Source of the DNA: Flammula alnicola
Lineage: Eukaryota > Basidiomycota > Agaricomycetes > Agaricales > Strophariaceae
Assembly (NCBI GenBank): GCA_015499995.1
Contig: JADNRV010000002.1
Span: forward strand, 1,302,001 to 1,366,000
Length of the DNA stretch: 64,000 nucleotides
Direction: 5' to 3'
Shown: positions 23,495-34,332 of the stretch, in pieces
Numbering within the stretch: position 1 is the stretch's first letter
How the letters are laid out: each line of letters opens with the position of its first letter
Translations under genes and position numbers: made by a program
Notes under the pieces: generated by a model
The model's input: the letters and a program-made list of their open reading frames with translations, nothing else
What the model was told of the DNA's origin: nothing
The model's database searches: none

Positions 23495-25980
23495 CTAAAT
23501 CTTTTCGTCGCTTTCAACAATCGATCCGTCCTCGTCTTCGCCAACATGCCCCGACCATCCGTTTTCGGACAGGTATTCCATGAACTTCCTATCTTCGTCT
23601 GCGAGGTCGACACCTGTCATGTCGGGCACGAAAAAGTATGTGACAAGTATCCCTGTCGTTCCACAGATAGCTGCAATTTGCGTTAGAAACACTCTGGATG
23701 AGATTCAGGTCTCGTATATGCTCGCCTGCAATAATGAACGTCCATCTATCAAAATGAACAAATGAGTTTTCGAAGTGCAATCTAAGCAAGGAGGGCAATT
23801 CACTTTTTACCCAAGTGTATCTGAATCGGAGTGAAAGCTTGAGTGCCAATTGCGGCACCAGTTTTTCCTATAGCCGCTGACAAACCGTAGCATGTGCCTC
23901 TGCGAATCAGTTCTCGTGAGATGGTTTGTAGTGGTGGAGACAATTATTCTTACCTGACGGGGGTTGGAAACGACCTAGTAATGATAAAATCGTCGTGAAT
24001 ACGAGCCCAAACCATGCATGTTAGAGCTTACTCTGCGCTCACTAGCCCGAGCATATCACCTGGTCCCTTTGGTCCCATTAGCAAATTGACGCAAACAGTT
24101 GAGAATAACCTACCATGTTTCCAAAAGATTGCATCAGGCCGTAACTATTAGGATAAGTTTCAATACCGAAACAGGTCCACTGAAATAGTGCTGAATTACA
24201 ATATTACGAAGAGTGGGATTATCTTTGTGATCTTGTCGTATGATAGCCCGATAATGAGGCCTGCCCATGCAAATTTCGGAAGCGTCAGTGTAAGTAGTAA
24301 AATCAAATCCCGAATCATATGAAACTCACCAAAGACTAGATAGCCACTGAATCCTAACATCATCTGTAATGCATTCAGTCGGATAGTCGATATATAAAGT
24401 TAGTTCTCCTCACAGTGTTCCGGCGTCCGAATGGATTACACAGAAGGGCACCGACGAAAACGCCGGGCAGGGCGATGGCAGCCAACAGAAGTTGAAATTC
24501 GGCCGTTCGTTTGATATTCCCATCATGAATAATACTCGAAATTATGGTTCCAGAGAATACACCGTTTGGGAAAGTTATCTTGAGAAGCAAAAGCTATCGA
24601 ATATGGATAGGTGAGATATAATAAGAAAGACCTACGAAATCATATAGGAACCTTCGGAGCGAAAATGTAAGTAACTTTATTGCATTGGTTAGAAATCCAT
24701 ACCAAGCCCCGCAAGTACCCAGCAGGGCTTTCCAGTAGCGCCTGATCACAAGAGAATATGGGACACGCCCTATGTTGTATATACAATTAAATCAGGCAAT
24801 AGATAAAAGGCGAGTAGCTAGGCTCACGCTTGATGGCTCCTTTCTGGTATAGTTTGGAAGACAACATCCGTATACGGAAGTAGAAGACGGTTAAGGGTAA
24901 AGCTATGCCGACTCCAAAGCAGACTCTCCAGACTGTTTGCAGATGGTTTTCTCCGGCAGCAGACAAAACAATCAAAAACACAGATACCGCCAGAGGACCT
25001 CCAAACTACTCCCACAATATAGTGAATGTCTTTGCTTTCGAGGAAGACGGACCTACGCTTAGAACAAAATTTGTGGCCATGATAAATACTATAAGATACA
25101 TAAGTATCAGCCTTCTCTGACTAAAGTAAAGTAGAGAAGCGTACCTGGGCCACGGTGCTTGATCATCTTTTCGTTGGCAGATTCGGAAGCGCTTGTGGAA
25201 GAGGCCGGATATTCGCCCCCAACGCCCTGTAATAAGCGACTGTTTAGCGAAGTAGTCTTTGCAACCTTCAAAGCTCACAATCCCTGTCAACCCCCTGTTG
25301 AATCATTAGAGCTGGTAAATTTGCAAGAACCGAATAGAACCTCACCTGGCGAAAGTTAGAAACCAGAACAACCCAGCAGCACTTCCCCCTGCACCATGAG
25401 CAGCAGTTGCGAGTGTGGCTCCCACGACGATAAGGGCCGTTGTCAGGACAAGCGCTGCTTTTCTACCTATTCTATCGCAGATGAGGCCAACAATGACTTG
25501 GCCGATTATGGCGCCTTTAAGATCGTTAATGCTGAAAAATGACAGTAGGTCGGATGATCTTACCAACGAGGAGGGAATTGGACACTCTGGTTGAAACGTC
25601 TGCTGTATATGTTGTAGGATAAAGTTTCTTGAACACAACCTATGTAAGTCGAAAATGAGGCAGGTTATGTGAATAAACGACATGAAGAATTACAAAGCGC
25701 GAACTTACATTAGCCATTGTCATGAGGTTGTTCTGATCTATATGAAAGGTTTGCTAGACTTTATAGAGAAGGATCTTGGGATATGGAGATTAGACTTACA
25801 GCCATCGCTGATTAAACCGAAGGCTGCCGCTGCAATCGTGAAATAGGGGCTTAATATCTGCTTCCTTGTTAAAGTCTTCTCCTCCGACGTATAGGAGACT
25901 TGTTCGACTTCAGCAACTCTCGTGCTGTGTTGCTTCTCGTCTGAAGCGAGATTGTTGGAGTCGTCCATCGATCGCTGCAT
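23495..25980 (-). CDS. MFS transporter of the phosphate:H+ symporter / glycerophosphodiester (Git1) type
   Basis: A 12-helix major-facilitator protein, probably of the plasma membrane, importing phosphate or glycerophosphodiesters. The N-terminus is MQRSMDDSNNLASDEKQHST (a second ATG at 25968 is also possible). Helix 1 ends GLISDG joined to YQNNLMTMANV, the DGYxxN segment typical of this family. The MFS signature between helices 2 and 3 is GQVIVGLICDRIGRKAALVL. Helix 4 carries GVGGEYPASSTSASESANEK, in place of the GGDYP of Pho84. The C-terminus is FFVPDMTGVDLADEDRKFME, then an acidic tail ending SDEKI. The gene is cut by many short introns. Substrate is inferred from family only. It is divergent from eIF3b with about 715 bp between them. 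Confidence 0.8.
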
Positions 25981-26695
25981 GAATGGCAAGCTAAAGCGAT
26001 GAAGATAAGGCCATCGGCTTTTAAGTAAACGAAAGTCAAACAAGGTTCAAGAGGAAGGCGTAGAGAGACGCACACGTTCGTCAATAGCCATCGCTTGGTG
26101 AGAGTGCACAAGGCTATCTTGAGAGCTGCCAGCTTAAAATAGACCCATATCACAGACGAAGAGACCCGTCGGCGGTAGTGATCACCAGACTGGTTTAGGA
26201 CCACATGGTCTTTGACATTCGCTGAGCAAGTTGTCAATGTCGGGCTCTGCACTGCTGCGGCGCTGAATGTCATTTCTGGATAGTTTGCCTGCAGAACTTG
26301 CTCGATTTATCGAAGCAGTTAGAAGTTACAGCCCGAGATATATGGCATGCCATTCAAAAGGCAGTTGGGGGAGAAGTTACCAATGACAACCATAGGCCCA
26401 AAGTCAAATAAAATAACAATTCAGGGATCAACATTCGGCACTCAGCGTTCTCTGTGTAATAGTCCTCCGAAGCTCATGCGGATTCCAGAGTTGGTTGAAG
26501 CACGCTCGAACAACGCTCGAAACATGGATCGGCGGTCTCAAGTTGTAATGTATTATGTACATAAGTAATACTGTCCAAAAGGTATTGGCTTCGTGACATA
26601 GCAGATGCAAATAAGCTGAATCAAACTCCGACGATCTTCCACAAGAAAAAATGAAGACATCTAGACTGCTTAACTCGTTCTCAAAATGCTTGAAC
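25981..26695. other. Divergent promoter region between the MFS transporter and eIF3b
   Basis: About 715 bp between two divergent genes, expected to hold both promoters. I found no recognisable operator or gene. Confidence 0.5.
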
Positions 26696-29306
26696 CTACC
26701 AATCTAAACGAAGACACTATCGACTATTCTGATATTGAAGCCAAGTAACGCATATTTATATCAAAATTCGCCTTCAATTTCTGACACGATTGCAGGTACC
26801 AAGTCCAGTATGACGATGGATTTGACAATGCCTTGGTCGTCGACGGTTTACCTATAATCGATGAGTCCAAGCTAGAAAGGCTGCGGACAAAAGTCACCAG
26901 AGAGTTCGCCAAGAAGGGAGTTTCAGTGAAGCAAGAAGACATATATATGCCTTGGGACAATACTTCTGGTAAAAGTAAAGGGTGGGCGAACATGCTCATG
27001 GCGCATCCTTTCCGACTGCTGATCCATGCTTTCAAGGTTTATGTTTGTTGAGTTCAGAACTGTCGATGATGCCGAACTTGCTCTTGCAACTATGCACAAC
27101 CATCCTTTCGATGCCAAACATACATTCAAAGTCAACCGGTTCACCGATATCGAGAGATACACAGACTTGGATGAAACTTACGTCGAGCCCGAACTAGAAG
27201 AATTTACGCCGAGGGTTCGACCTCTTGAGTTCTTTTCCTTTCAACTGTGCTCATTAACATTCACCCATAGGAACATTTACGAGCATGGCTTGCTGACCCT
27301 CAAGGCCGTGACCAATACGTCACCTACAGAGGGGATGAAGTTTTGATCAACTGGCATGGAAAGCCTTCGCAATGCGAAATAGCTTATAAACCTGTAAATC
27401 CGCCTTTCTTCCATGTAATATGCTTACCTTACCGAACCACAATAGGACTGGAAGGACTTCCTCTATGTGGCATGGTCGCCGCTAGGAACATTCGTTGCAA
27501 CCCTTCATCGTCAAGGTGTTCGGTTATGGGGCGGGCCATCCTGGAAACCTCAGCAACGCTTTGCTCATCCTCTTGTCAAGCTGATTGATTTCTCACCCTG
27601 CGAACAATATCTCGTCACTTGGTCAAACGAGCCTATCGTTGTTCCGGAGGGGGCGGTTCAAGGTCCTCAATACTTCTCTCCTGACGACGAGGGCAACAAT
27701 ATTGCTGTCTGGGATATCAAGTCCGGCGACCTGCTGCGAACGTTCTCCACACAAAATGAAGGCGATCCTCCTTCTGGAAAAAAACAGATGCAATGGCCTG
27801 CACTCAAATGGAGCCCCGACGACAAGTTTGTTGCGCGCATAACACCTGGGCAAATGATTAGCGTACATGAACTTCCTAGCATGTATCTCCAGGGCAAGAA
27901 GAGTTTGAAGATCGAAGGCGTTGTCGATTTCGAATGGTGTCCGCTCGGGGACAAAGATAAGGAAGATGCTGCTGCTGGAGCAGGTGTTCGAGCTGCTCGG
28001 AGAGTTCGAGAAAACATGCTAGTGTACTGGACTCCTGAGGTTGCAAACCAGCCTGCGCGTGTTACATTACTTGCCTTTCCAAGTCGCACCATCCTTCGAC
28101 AAAAAAATTTGTTCAATGTTACAGAAGTTAGTGGTCTCCTCTTTTCGTATTCACTGCGCTAACGTTCACTCTTTCAAGTGTAAACTGTATTGGCAAAATC
28201 AAGGCGATTTCCTATGTGTCAAAGTAGATCGGCATACAAAGACCAAAAAATCCATCTTTTGCAATTTGGAAATCTTCCGTATGCGCGAGAAGGATTATCC
28301 AGTGGAAGTCGTCGAACTTAAAGGTATGTCGTAGCAATCTCCCTCGTGGGTTGTTCAGCAACTTTCTATCCTTTTTGTAGACACTGTTATGGACTTCTCA
28401 TGGGAGCCAAAAGGCGAACGATTTGCAATTGTTTCCAGTAGTGATCCAAATTTGGGTAATCCTGGTCCTGGGGTCACGATCAAGACTGATGTCAGCTTCT
28501 ACCAATTGGACCATGGAAAGAATGACTTTAGGCTCCTCCGTAAGGATGATTTCATGTGCACGATGGTAATCCACTTACCTTCCGTCTTCTAGGCACACTA
28601 CCTTCACGAACTAGTAATGCCATCAGGTGGTCTCCGCGCGGTCGTCACGTCGTTCTTGCGACTGTTGGTTCGTCCAGCAAATCTGAACTAGAGTTTTGGG
28701 ACCTTGATTTCAACTCGGACGATGCTCACCGCAAAGAAGGCCAGGCGGACTGGGGTAGCGGCATACAACTTCTGGGTACTTCAGACCATTATGGAGTTAC
28801 GGACGTCGAATGGGATCCCAGCGGGAGATATCTTGCCACTAGTGCCAGCGCCTGGACTCACACGGTCGGTCCTTTTTATTTCTTCTGTAATTGCGGATGA
28901 TGTTAACGCCGCGGTACCGCAGCTCGAAAATGGATACGCAATATGGGATTTCCGAGGGCAAGAGCTCGTCAAACAAATCCAAGATCGATTCAAACAATTC
29001 ATTTGGCGCCCTCGACCACCTACTCTTCTGTCCAAAGAGAAGCAGAAACAAATTCGAAGAAACCTCAAAGAATACAGCCGTGCATTTGACGAAGAAGATG
29101 CTGCCGAGGAGAGCAACGTCAGCGCAGAACTGACCGCCCTACGCAAGAGATTAGTGGACGAATGGAATGCATGGCGATCTCTTCGTAAGAAGGAGCTTGG
29201 CGAGGAACGCCTCCAAAGACTGCAAGGCAAAGAAGACGCTAAGGAAGAAATTGAAGTCTGGATCGACGAAGTCATTGAACAGACAGAGGAGGTGATTATC
29301 GAGTAG
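26696..29306 (+). CDS. PRT1: Translation initiation factor eIF3 subunit b (Prt1)
   Basis: A scaffold subunit of the eIF3 complex, which binds the 40S ribosome and guides start-codon scanning. The start is [20 protein letters not shown]. An RRM follows, with the RNP-like strand [17 protein letters not shown] restored by splicing, then [14 protein letters not shown]. The beta-propeller begins with [20 protein letters not shown] and contains the blades [69 protein letters not shown] and [16 protein letters not shown]. The C-terminal helix rich in Glu and Lys ([13 protein letters not shown] onward, ending EQTEEVIIE) is the part that binds eIF3i/g. One donor is GTTCGA at 27215. All expected parts are present and the reading frame is intact after splicing. 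Confidence 0.96.
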
Positions 29307-29644
29307 ATTTCCATACTCAACTATTCCAAGCTCTTCATGAGCATACCCTGTTGTCTACACGGTATCTACATGTACCCCTGAATAGAGCTAAATCACTTTA
29401 CTCGATTTTTCATGAGTACATTATGTACTTTTCCCAAGAATGTGTGAAATGCAAGTGAAATGTGGGCCGTGGCCAGGCATCGGATTTCCGTCGGAATCCG
29501 GATCTTGGTACCCGATTACATAAAGCCCCGACATCTTATCAGATTATCAGGACAAGGGATCTTTGTTCCACTCCTCCCACATCACTCGCAGAACTGCCAT
29601 ATATCGTTCATTTCCCCTTCGTTACACCTTTTCATTTTGTCTTC
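29307..29644 (+). promoter_or_regulatory. Upstream region of the hapX-like gene
   Basis: A 338-bp gap between the eIF3b stop and the ATG of the bZIP gene on the same strand. It contains the eIF3b 3' end and the hapX promoter, including the GATA sites listed separately and a pyrimidine-rich leader just before the ATG. Confidence 0.6.
29536..29548 (-). promoter_or_regulatory. Iron-regulatory GATA-factor site upstream of hapX
   Basis: The plus strand at 29536-29544 reads TTATCAGAT, the exact reverse complement of ATCWGATAA, the consensus of fungal iron-sensing GATA repressors (SreA, with Urbs1 and Cir1 as basidiomycete counterparts). A second TTATC core overlaps at 29544-29548. The site is about 100 bp before the hapX ATG. 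Repression of hapX by SreA when iron is plentiful is established in Aspergillus; that it happens here is inference. Confidence 0.6.
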
Positions 29645-31401
29645 ATGGCTTCTTCAAGCACGCCGTCATCGTCAACAACTCTATGGGCGACAGGTATGTT
29701 TATATATGACCCAAACGTGAATTTATGTGTTGACAATACGACAGCTTCGAAGGAATGGGTCATTCAGCCGAAGCCAAAACCAGGTCGTAAGCCTAAGAAG
29801 GATGTAGCAACTGTGAAAGATGGTGCCGAGGTATTTCTTTCTTTTCGCTCACCTCGACGCCGTCCTTGTGCTTAGGGGATTTGACAGGTCGACTTAAAAG
29901 GTCGACGCATTCAAAATAGGTTAGCCATCTTGCGTGTATTTCCTTGTATTAATAACATAATAATTCTCCACACAGAGCTGCTCAACGTGCATTTCGCGAG
30001 CGAAAGCAATCTCAACTTTCAGAACTCCAGGCTCGTATTCAATCGTACGAACAAGGAGAAATAGAGAGAAACGTCGCTTTACAAAACATCGCCAAGCGTC
30101 TGAAGGAGGAGAACGAAAAGTTGCGGCAGGAGAACCTTGATTTGCAAGCGAAACTCGCCCAAATTCATGTCCAGTCAGAACAGCCTCACAATCAGAATTT
30201 GGTACAAGCGGTAGACAAGAAGAGATGGAGAGACGACTCCCCACCTAGCGCCCTGACTCTTCAACCTCCCTCAAACAAGAAATCGCGGACGAACTTGGAT
30301 CTGGATCATCCGCAACTTCCAGCTCTATCCGCCACTCATTTACCGTCACCATCGTCTATGGTCTCGACTCCGGACTCCAATGACACCGCGGATGGGCATT
30401 TCTCTCCGCACCCTTACAATGCGCAGTCTGACCTGGACCGTGCTACATTTGATAATTTCAACCACCTTTCGTCAAACGCCAAGGCTGGCGATGATGTCTC
30501 GCCTTCTTTCCCACCTTTAGGATGCGGATTTTGCGATGGGAGTTCTATTTGTTTATGCCACGAAATTGCGGTTCAGGATGTCGTGGATAGGTCGATTGAT
30601 TCCCCTGATTTCAAGGGTAACAACTTCAGCAATGAACAACTTCTGGGTGCTCAAGACGAAAATACTCTCCAGACGTCCGTCGAAACTAGCCCACCTTCGA
30701 TCTTGGATAATTTACCCGCATATCAGCCTCCCGTTCCCCTTCGACGACGCTCTGGGGGTACGCTGGTTAATTCAGTATTCCCGGTAGCAACGATACGTGA
30801 ATCAAGTAGCATGATGGACGCGACTTGTTCAGGAGACCCCTCGAATTGTTTGGCATGCGGAGATGACGCCTTCGGAAAGGCTTTCTGTTCAGCCATAGGA
30901 AACACAAGCTCTACACGTGATGCTTGCAATAGCTGTCCCTCCCAGTCTGGTTCCGGTTCTACCTCAGGTTGTTGCGGCAGTGGAGCAAGCTGCGGGAGCT
31001 GCCCTCCTACCTCTTCTTCTGCGAACGCATCGGCCCTCCCTCGACATTCGGATGCCCCATCTGAATTCATCCCGACCAATGACGCATGGCAGAAACTCAA
31101 AGCGCATCCAAACATTGAATTTGCAGACCTTTCACTTCTCGCAGAAGTCGTGGCGAGCCGCTCCAGATGTCAGGGTCCACAACTTGTGATCACTTCCGCA
31201 GCACCAATCCAGCAGGATTCAAACAGTACATCTGGTCAATTCACTGGTGGACAAAGCTTTGGGAACCCAAGGCGTGCATCTCCTCCACCTCGATTAGTAC
31301 CTCAAGAGGTTTTATTGGAATGCGGACGGCGGACAATGCGGCATGTTCATGCTGATGGAGTACGAGAAGCTCTTCGTTTGCTTGATGCAAAATTCTCGTA
31401 A
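29645..31401 (+). CDS. hapX: HapX-type bZIP regulator of iron homeostasis
   Basis: A nuclear factor that joins the CCAAT-binding complex and adjusts transcription to iron supply. Four exons (29645-29693, 29745-29830, 29888-29919, 29976-31401) give 530 residues. Residues about 18-35 read SKEWVIQPKPKPGRKPKKD, the Hap4-like motif for binding the CCAAT complex. The basic region is RRIQNRAAQRAFRERK (about 51-66), followed by a leucine zipper and coiled coil. Three Cys-rich regions follow: CGFCDGSSICLC (239-250), CSGDPSNCLACGDDAFGKAFC (from 340), and CNSCPSQSGSGSTSGCCGSG with more Cys after it (from 373). In Aspergillus HapX such regions sense iron, probably via Fe-S clusters. The combination of Hap4 motif, bZIP and Cys-rich regions distinguishes it from Yap1. 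The introns around the basic region are short and clean. Confidence 0.92.
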
Positions 31402-31497
31402 CTGGGCATGGATGCCTATACAATATTCTTTTGACTCGAAAGTCTAATTATATATTTACTCTTTGCCAGCATAAATTCTAATAAAGGCCAGGTATTT

Positions 31498-33921
31498 CTA
31501 CCATTCTTTGTCCGACTTAGGAAGGTCCGCACGAGATGGCCCAAAGTACCTCTTGTGTGCGCGAAGCAAACGCTTTACATGATGGTAGATAGAATATCGC
31601 TGGGGTATCTTCAGTCTCTTCCCTTTGGAACGATATGGCTGCAATGCGCGGAAGTGGGAAAGCATTGTGGCCAGATCTGCGTTTAGCAAACTATCTGGGA
31701 AAGGCTGGATAGAGGTCCATAACCTCATTAAGAGGTGGCGCGCGGTCTCACGTTTGTCGGCTGCGTAGAATGCGCTGACCAAAGCATCAATGGATGGAAT
31801 GTCGGGACGAATGCCTGCTGCGACCATCTCCTTGAAAGCTCGCATGGCGGATTTTGAGTCTCGATGTCGTGCGTGGGCGGCGATGAGAGTAGTGTACATT
31901 ACGATGTTAGGTTTAATGCCAGCTTGCTGCGCTGCTGTCATGACTTCCTGTGCTGAGGCGAAATTTCCTGACAAAGCATATCCTTCGACGAGGGCACCAA
32001 AATGATACTCGTTTGGATGCATCCCGCGAGCTACTAGAGTACGGAAGACGCTATAAGCAGAGTCGATGTCCAAGTGTAAAACTGCGTCGCGGCGAATGCG
32101 TAAAAAGATCATGGCAGGGTCGCTTTTTACTCGTTGATCCATTAACGACCCTAGAATTGGCCGGGCCCTTTGACTGTATGATAAGTATTTGCCTAACGCA
32201 AGGCCAGCCGTTGGATCAAAGAAGCTCGCAAGATGTAGAAGGCGGATCCGGCGATAACGTTCGTTGACACGTCGAGGGCCTCCTTTCATTGGCGTCTTCC
32301 AAGCAGAGTCAATAAATAAGCGTTTCTCGTCCCGGAGAATGCAGCTGATGATATGATGCATGTGTTGGGCAGATGGGCGGATTGAAGGTAAAAGGTTTCG
32401 AAGCAGATTCAAAAGAGTTCGTGGGCGTGGTTCTTCAGCGTGGTTCATATGGCTCAGCAATAATTCCAACGTTCGGTTGTTTGGCTTGAGGTTGTTTTCA
32501 TACATGATTGAGAATATCTCAGGTACTGGAGCTAGACCTTGACGACGCAGAATTCCCCTCAGCAAAGCATTGCATATTCGGGTCGTGAGTGCTGGACATG
32601 AGATATTTAAAGGAGGGGCGTCTTCTCCGTGATCGAAACCAGCCATCAAGGATAAAAAATCCTTGGAAGAGGGTTGAGCAGAAATTCCTGCAATCATGCG
32701 AATTGCAGTGTTGCCACGGCCTTGTAAGAAGTATGCGTGGACAAGGGATGCTATGACGTTAGGCGTTGCCGATATCCTTGTCGGAACTGCAGTTTTCCAA
32801 AGTCGGACTGCGCCTTCGAAATCCGAACTCCTAATTTGATGGTTCATGAAAATGGCAAATGTATCGGCATTGGGTTTCAGGTCATTTGTTAGTGTCTGAA
32901 GTGATACAGCTCTCGGCTCGAATCCTTCGGCATCGACTTGGGAAGAGACGAGGGTCACGAAGCCTTGAATGCTTGCGGCATCAAATAGTGTCAATAGTTG
33001 GAGGGTGCTGGATAAATCGTGTGCCTCCAGAGATGACTGAATCAGATTGTTGACAACGACGATCTGTGTATCCGGTTGGAGGTCAGGTAGACTTGCCAAA
33101 GCATTTCGACGGACTTCGAGGTCTGCTCCAAATTGGCGATATGAGCTGGAGATCAAAGCGTGTGTGGTCGCATTCGCGGAGAACCCTGCTTCCTTCATGC
33201 CTCCAAGGCATCGCTTGGCACCTTCCATATCATAGTTTCGTATGCATCCTGTCAGCATGAGATGATACGTCTTTTGGTTCGGGGATAGATTTGCCTGTCT
33301 GAACTCGTATAAGATGTTTTGAAGAAAGGAATATTGCCGAGTTTCCATCAATGCTCTAGCACGCCAATTCAATAGCCGAACGCTGGTTGAACCAATATGT
33401 TGAGTGCTGCATCGTACAACCGCGAATAAAACGTCCCATTTCTGTGAAGCTGCGAGGTGGAAGCAAACTGACTCGTATGCGTTCTGTTTCAACGTATGGC
33501 CCAGGCGGTGGGCAAGTTCGAGGATCTGGAGTGACTGAATAGGTGATGAAGACTGTGCCAATGCATCGAGTAACTTGCGTGTCTTTCTTCCGTCAGAGAA
33601 GAAAGATAAAAGTTTGGGTGAACTTTCAATGGATCGCAAAACCTTTGCCGGTGCTTTCTTGGCCACCAGATCTTCTATGACGGGGGAAACTTCGTTCGGA
33701 ATGGAGGGAGGAAACACGTCGCGTGGCGCGTGCTTTGGATTTTCCCGGCGAGAATGTTCGCCAATAGGGACCTTCGGAGCCACGGAGGGAACAGGAATCC
33801 TTGGAATCGATTGGGTAGAAAAAAAAGGATGTCGTCCAGGATTGAAGGTCGGCCGGTATTTGCATCTTGCAGAAGTCCAGTCCAGATGCCGCTTCTGAGC
33901 AAAGGAAGACCTCTGTAGCAT
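31498..33921 (-). CDS. Pentatricopeptide-repeat (PPR) protein, probably mitochondrial
   Basis: An intronless frame of 807 residues, rare in this intron-rich window. The start MLQRSSFAQKRHLDWTSARC has basic residues and no acidic ones at first, as in a mitochondrial presequence. PPR-like helical repeats are visible: NQKTYHLMLTGCIRNYDMEG, NATTHALISSSYRQFGADLE, NEYHFGALVEGYALSGNFAS, NIVMYTTLIAAHARHRDSKS and DIPSIDALVSAFYAADKRET. Such proteins bind single-stranded RNA and act in mitochondrial RNA processing or translation; the target here is unknown. It converges with the hapX-like gene, with only 96 bp between the two stops. Confidence 0.9.
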   Translation of the reverse strand: MLQRSSFAQKRHLDWTSARCKYRPTFNPGRHPFFSTQSIPRIPVPSVAPKVPIGEHSRRENPKHAPRDVFPPSIPNEVSPVIEDLVAKKAPAKVLRSIESSPKLLSFFSDGRKTRKLLDALAQSSSPIQSLQILELAHRLGHTLKQNAYESVCFHLAASQKWDVLFAVVRCSTQHIGSTSVRLLNWRARALMETRQYSFLQNILYEFRQANLSPNQKTYHLMLTGCIRNYDMEGAKRCLGGMKEAGFSANATTHALISSSYRQFGADLEVRRNALASLPDLQPDTQIVVVNNLIQSSLEAHDLSSTLQLLTLFDAASIQGFVTLVSSQVDAEGFEPRAVSLQTLTNDLKPNADTFAIFMNHQIRSSDFEGAVRLWKTAVPTRISATPNVIASLVHAYFLQGRGNTAIRMIAGISAQPSSKDFLSLMAGFDHGEDAPPLNISCPALTTRICNALLRGILRRQGLAPVPEIFSIMYENNLKPNNRTLELLLSHMNHAEEPRPRTLLNLLRNLLPSIRPSAQHMHHIISCILRDEKRLFIDSAWKTPMKGGPRRVNERYRRIRLLHLASFFDPTAGLALGKYLSYSQRARPILGSLMDQRVKSDPAMIFLRIRRDAVLHLDIDSAYSVFRTLVARGMHPNEYHFGALVEGYALSGNFASAQEVMTAAQQAGIKPNIVMYTTLIAAHARHRDSKSAMRAFKEMVAAGIRPDIPSIDALVSAFYAADKRETARHLLMRLWTSIQPFPDSLLNADLATMLSHFRALQPYRSKGKRLKIPQRYSIYHHVKRLLRAHKRYFGPSRADLPKSDKEW

Positions 33922-34332
33922 GGACAGCCGAGAGGACGCCCAGGTAACGGCACAGTTCTTTGACGAACTGTATGCAAATATCCTGCATTATTGGACAGTA
34001 AACATTCACGAAAACGCTGCATAACAGAACATAATTATGAGGCGTACCTGTCGTCTGTAAAGAAGTAACAGCGTCCTAGAACATGTGCACCATGGAGGAT
34101 CCTTTGCCTGCCCTCCTATCAAGCTTGAACTGGGGCAAGTGAAGGCGGTTGCGATATAAAGTAGAAAGACGGTCTTTTTGAAAGGTTTTAGTGATCGAGG
34201 CCCTCGGAAAGACAAATAGACACTTCTCACGCCTTTCAGTATTTGATGGCGTATTATAGAACTGCGAGTAGCAGGCTATTCATCACATTCGTATGATCTG
34301 ATTTCTTTCAACGCCTTGCAGTTCTCGAATGA
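33922..34332. other. Divergent promoter region between the PPR and SLC35F5-like genes
   Basis: About 410 bp between two divergent starts. Short frames within it have no coding character. No specific motif recognised. Confidence 0.5.
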
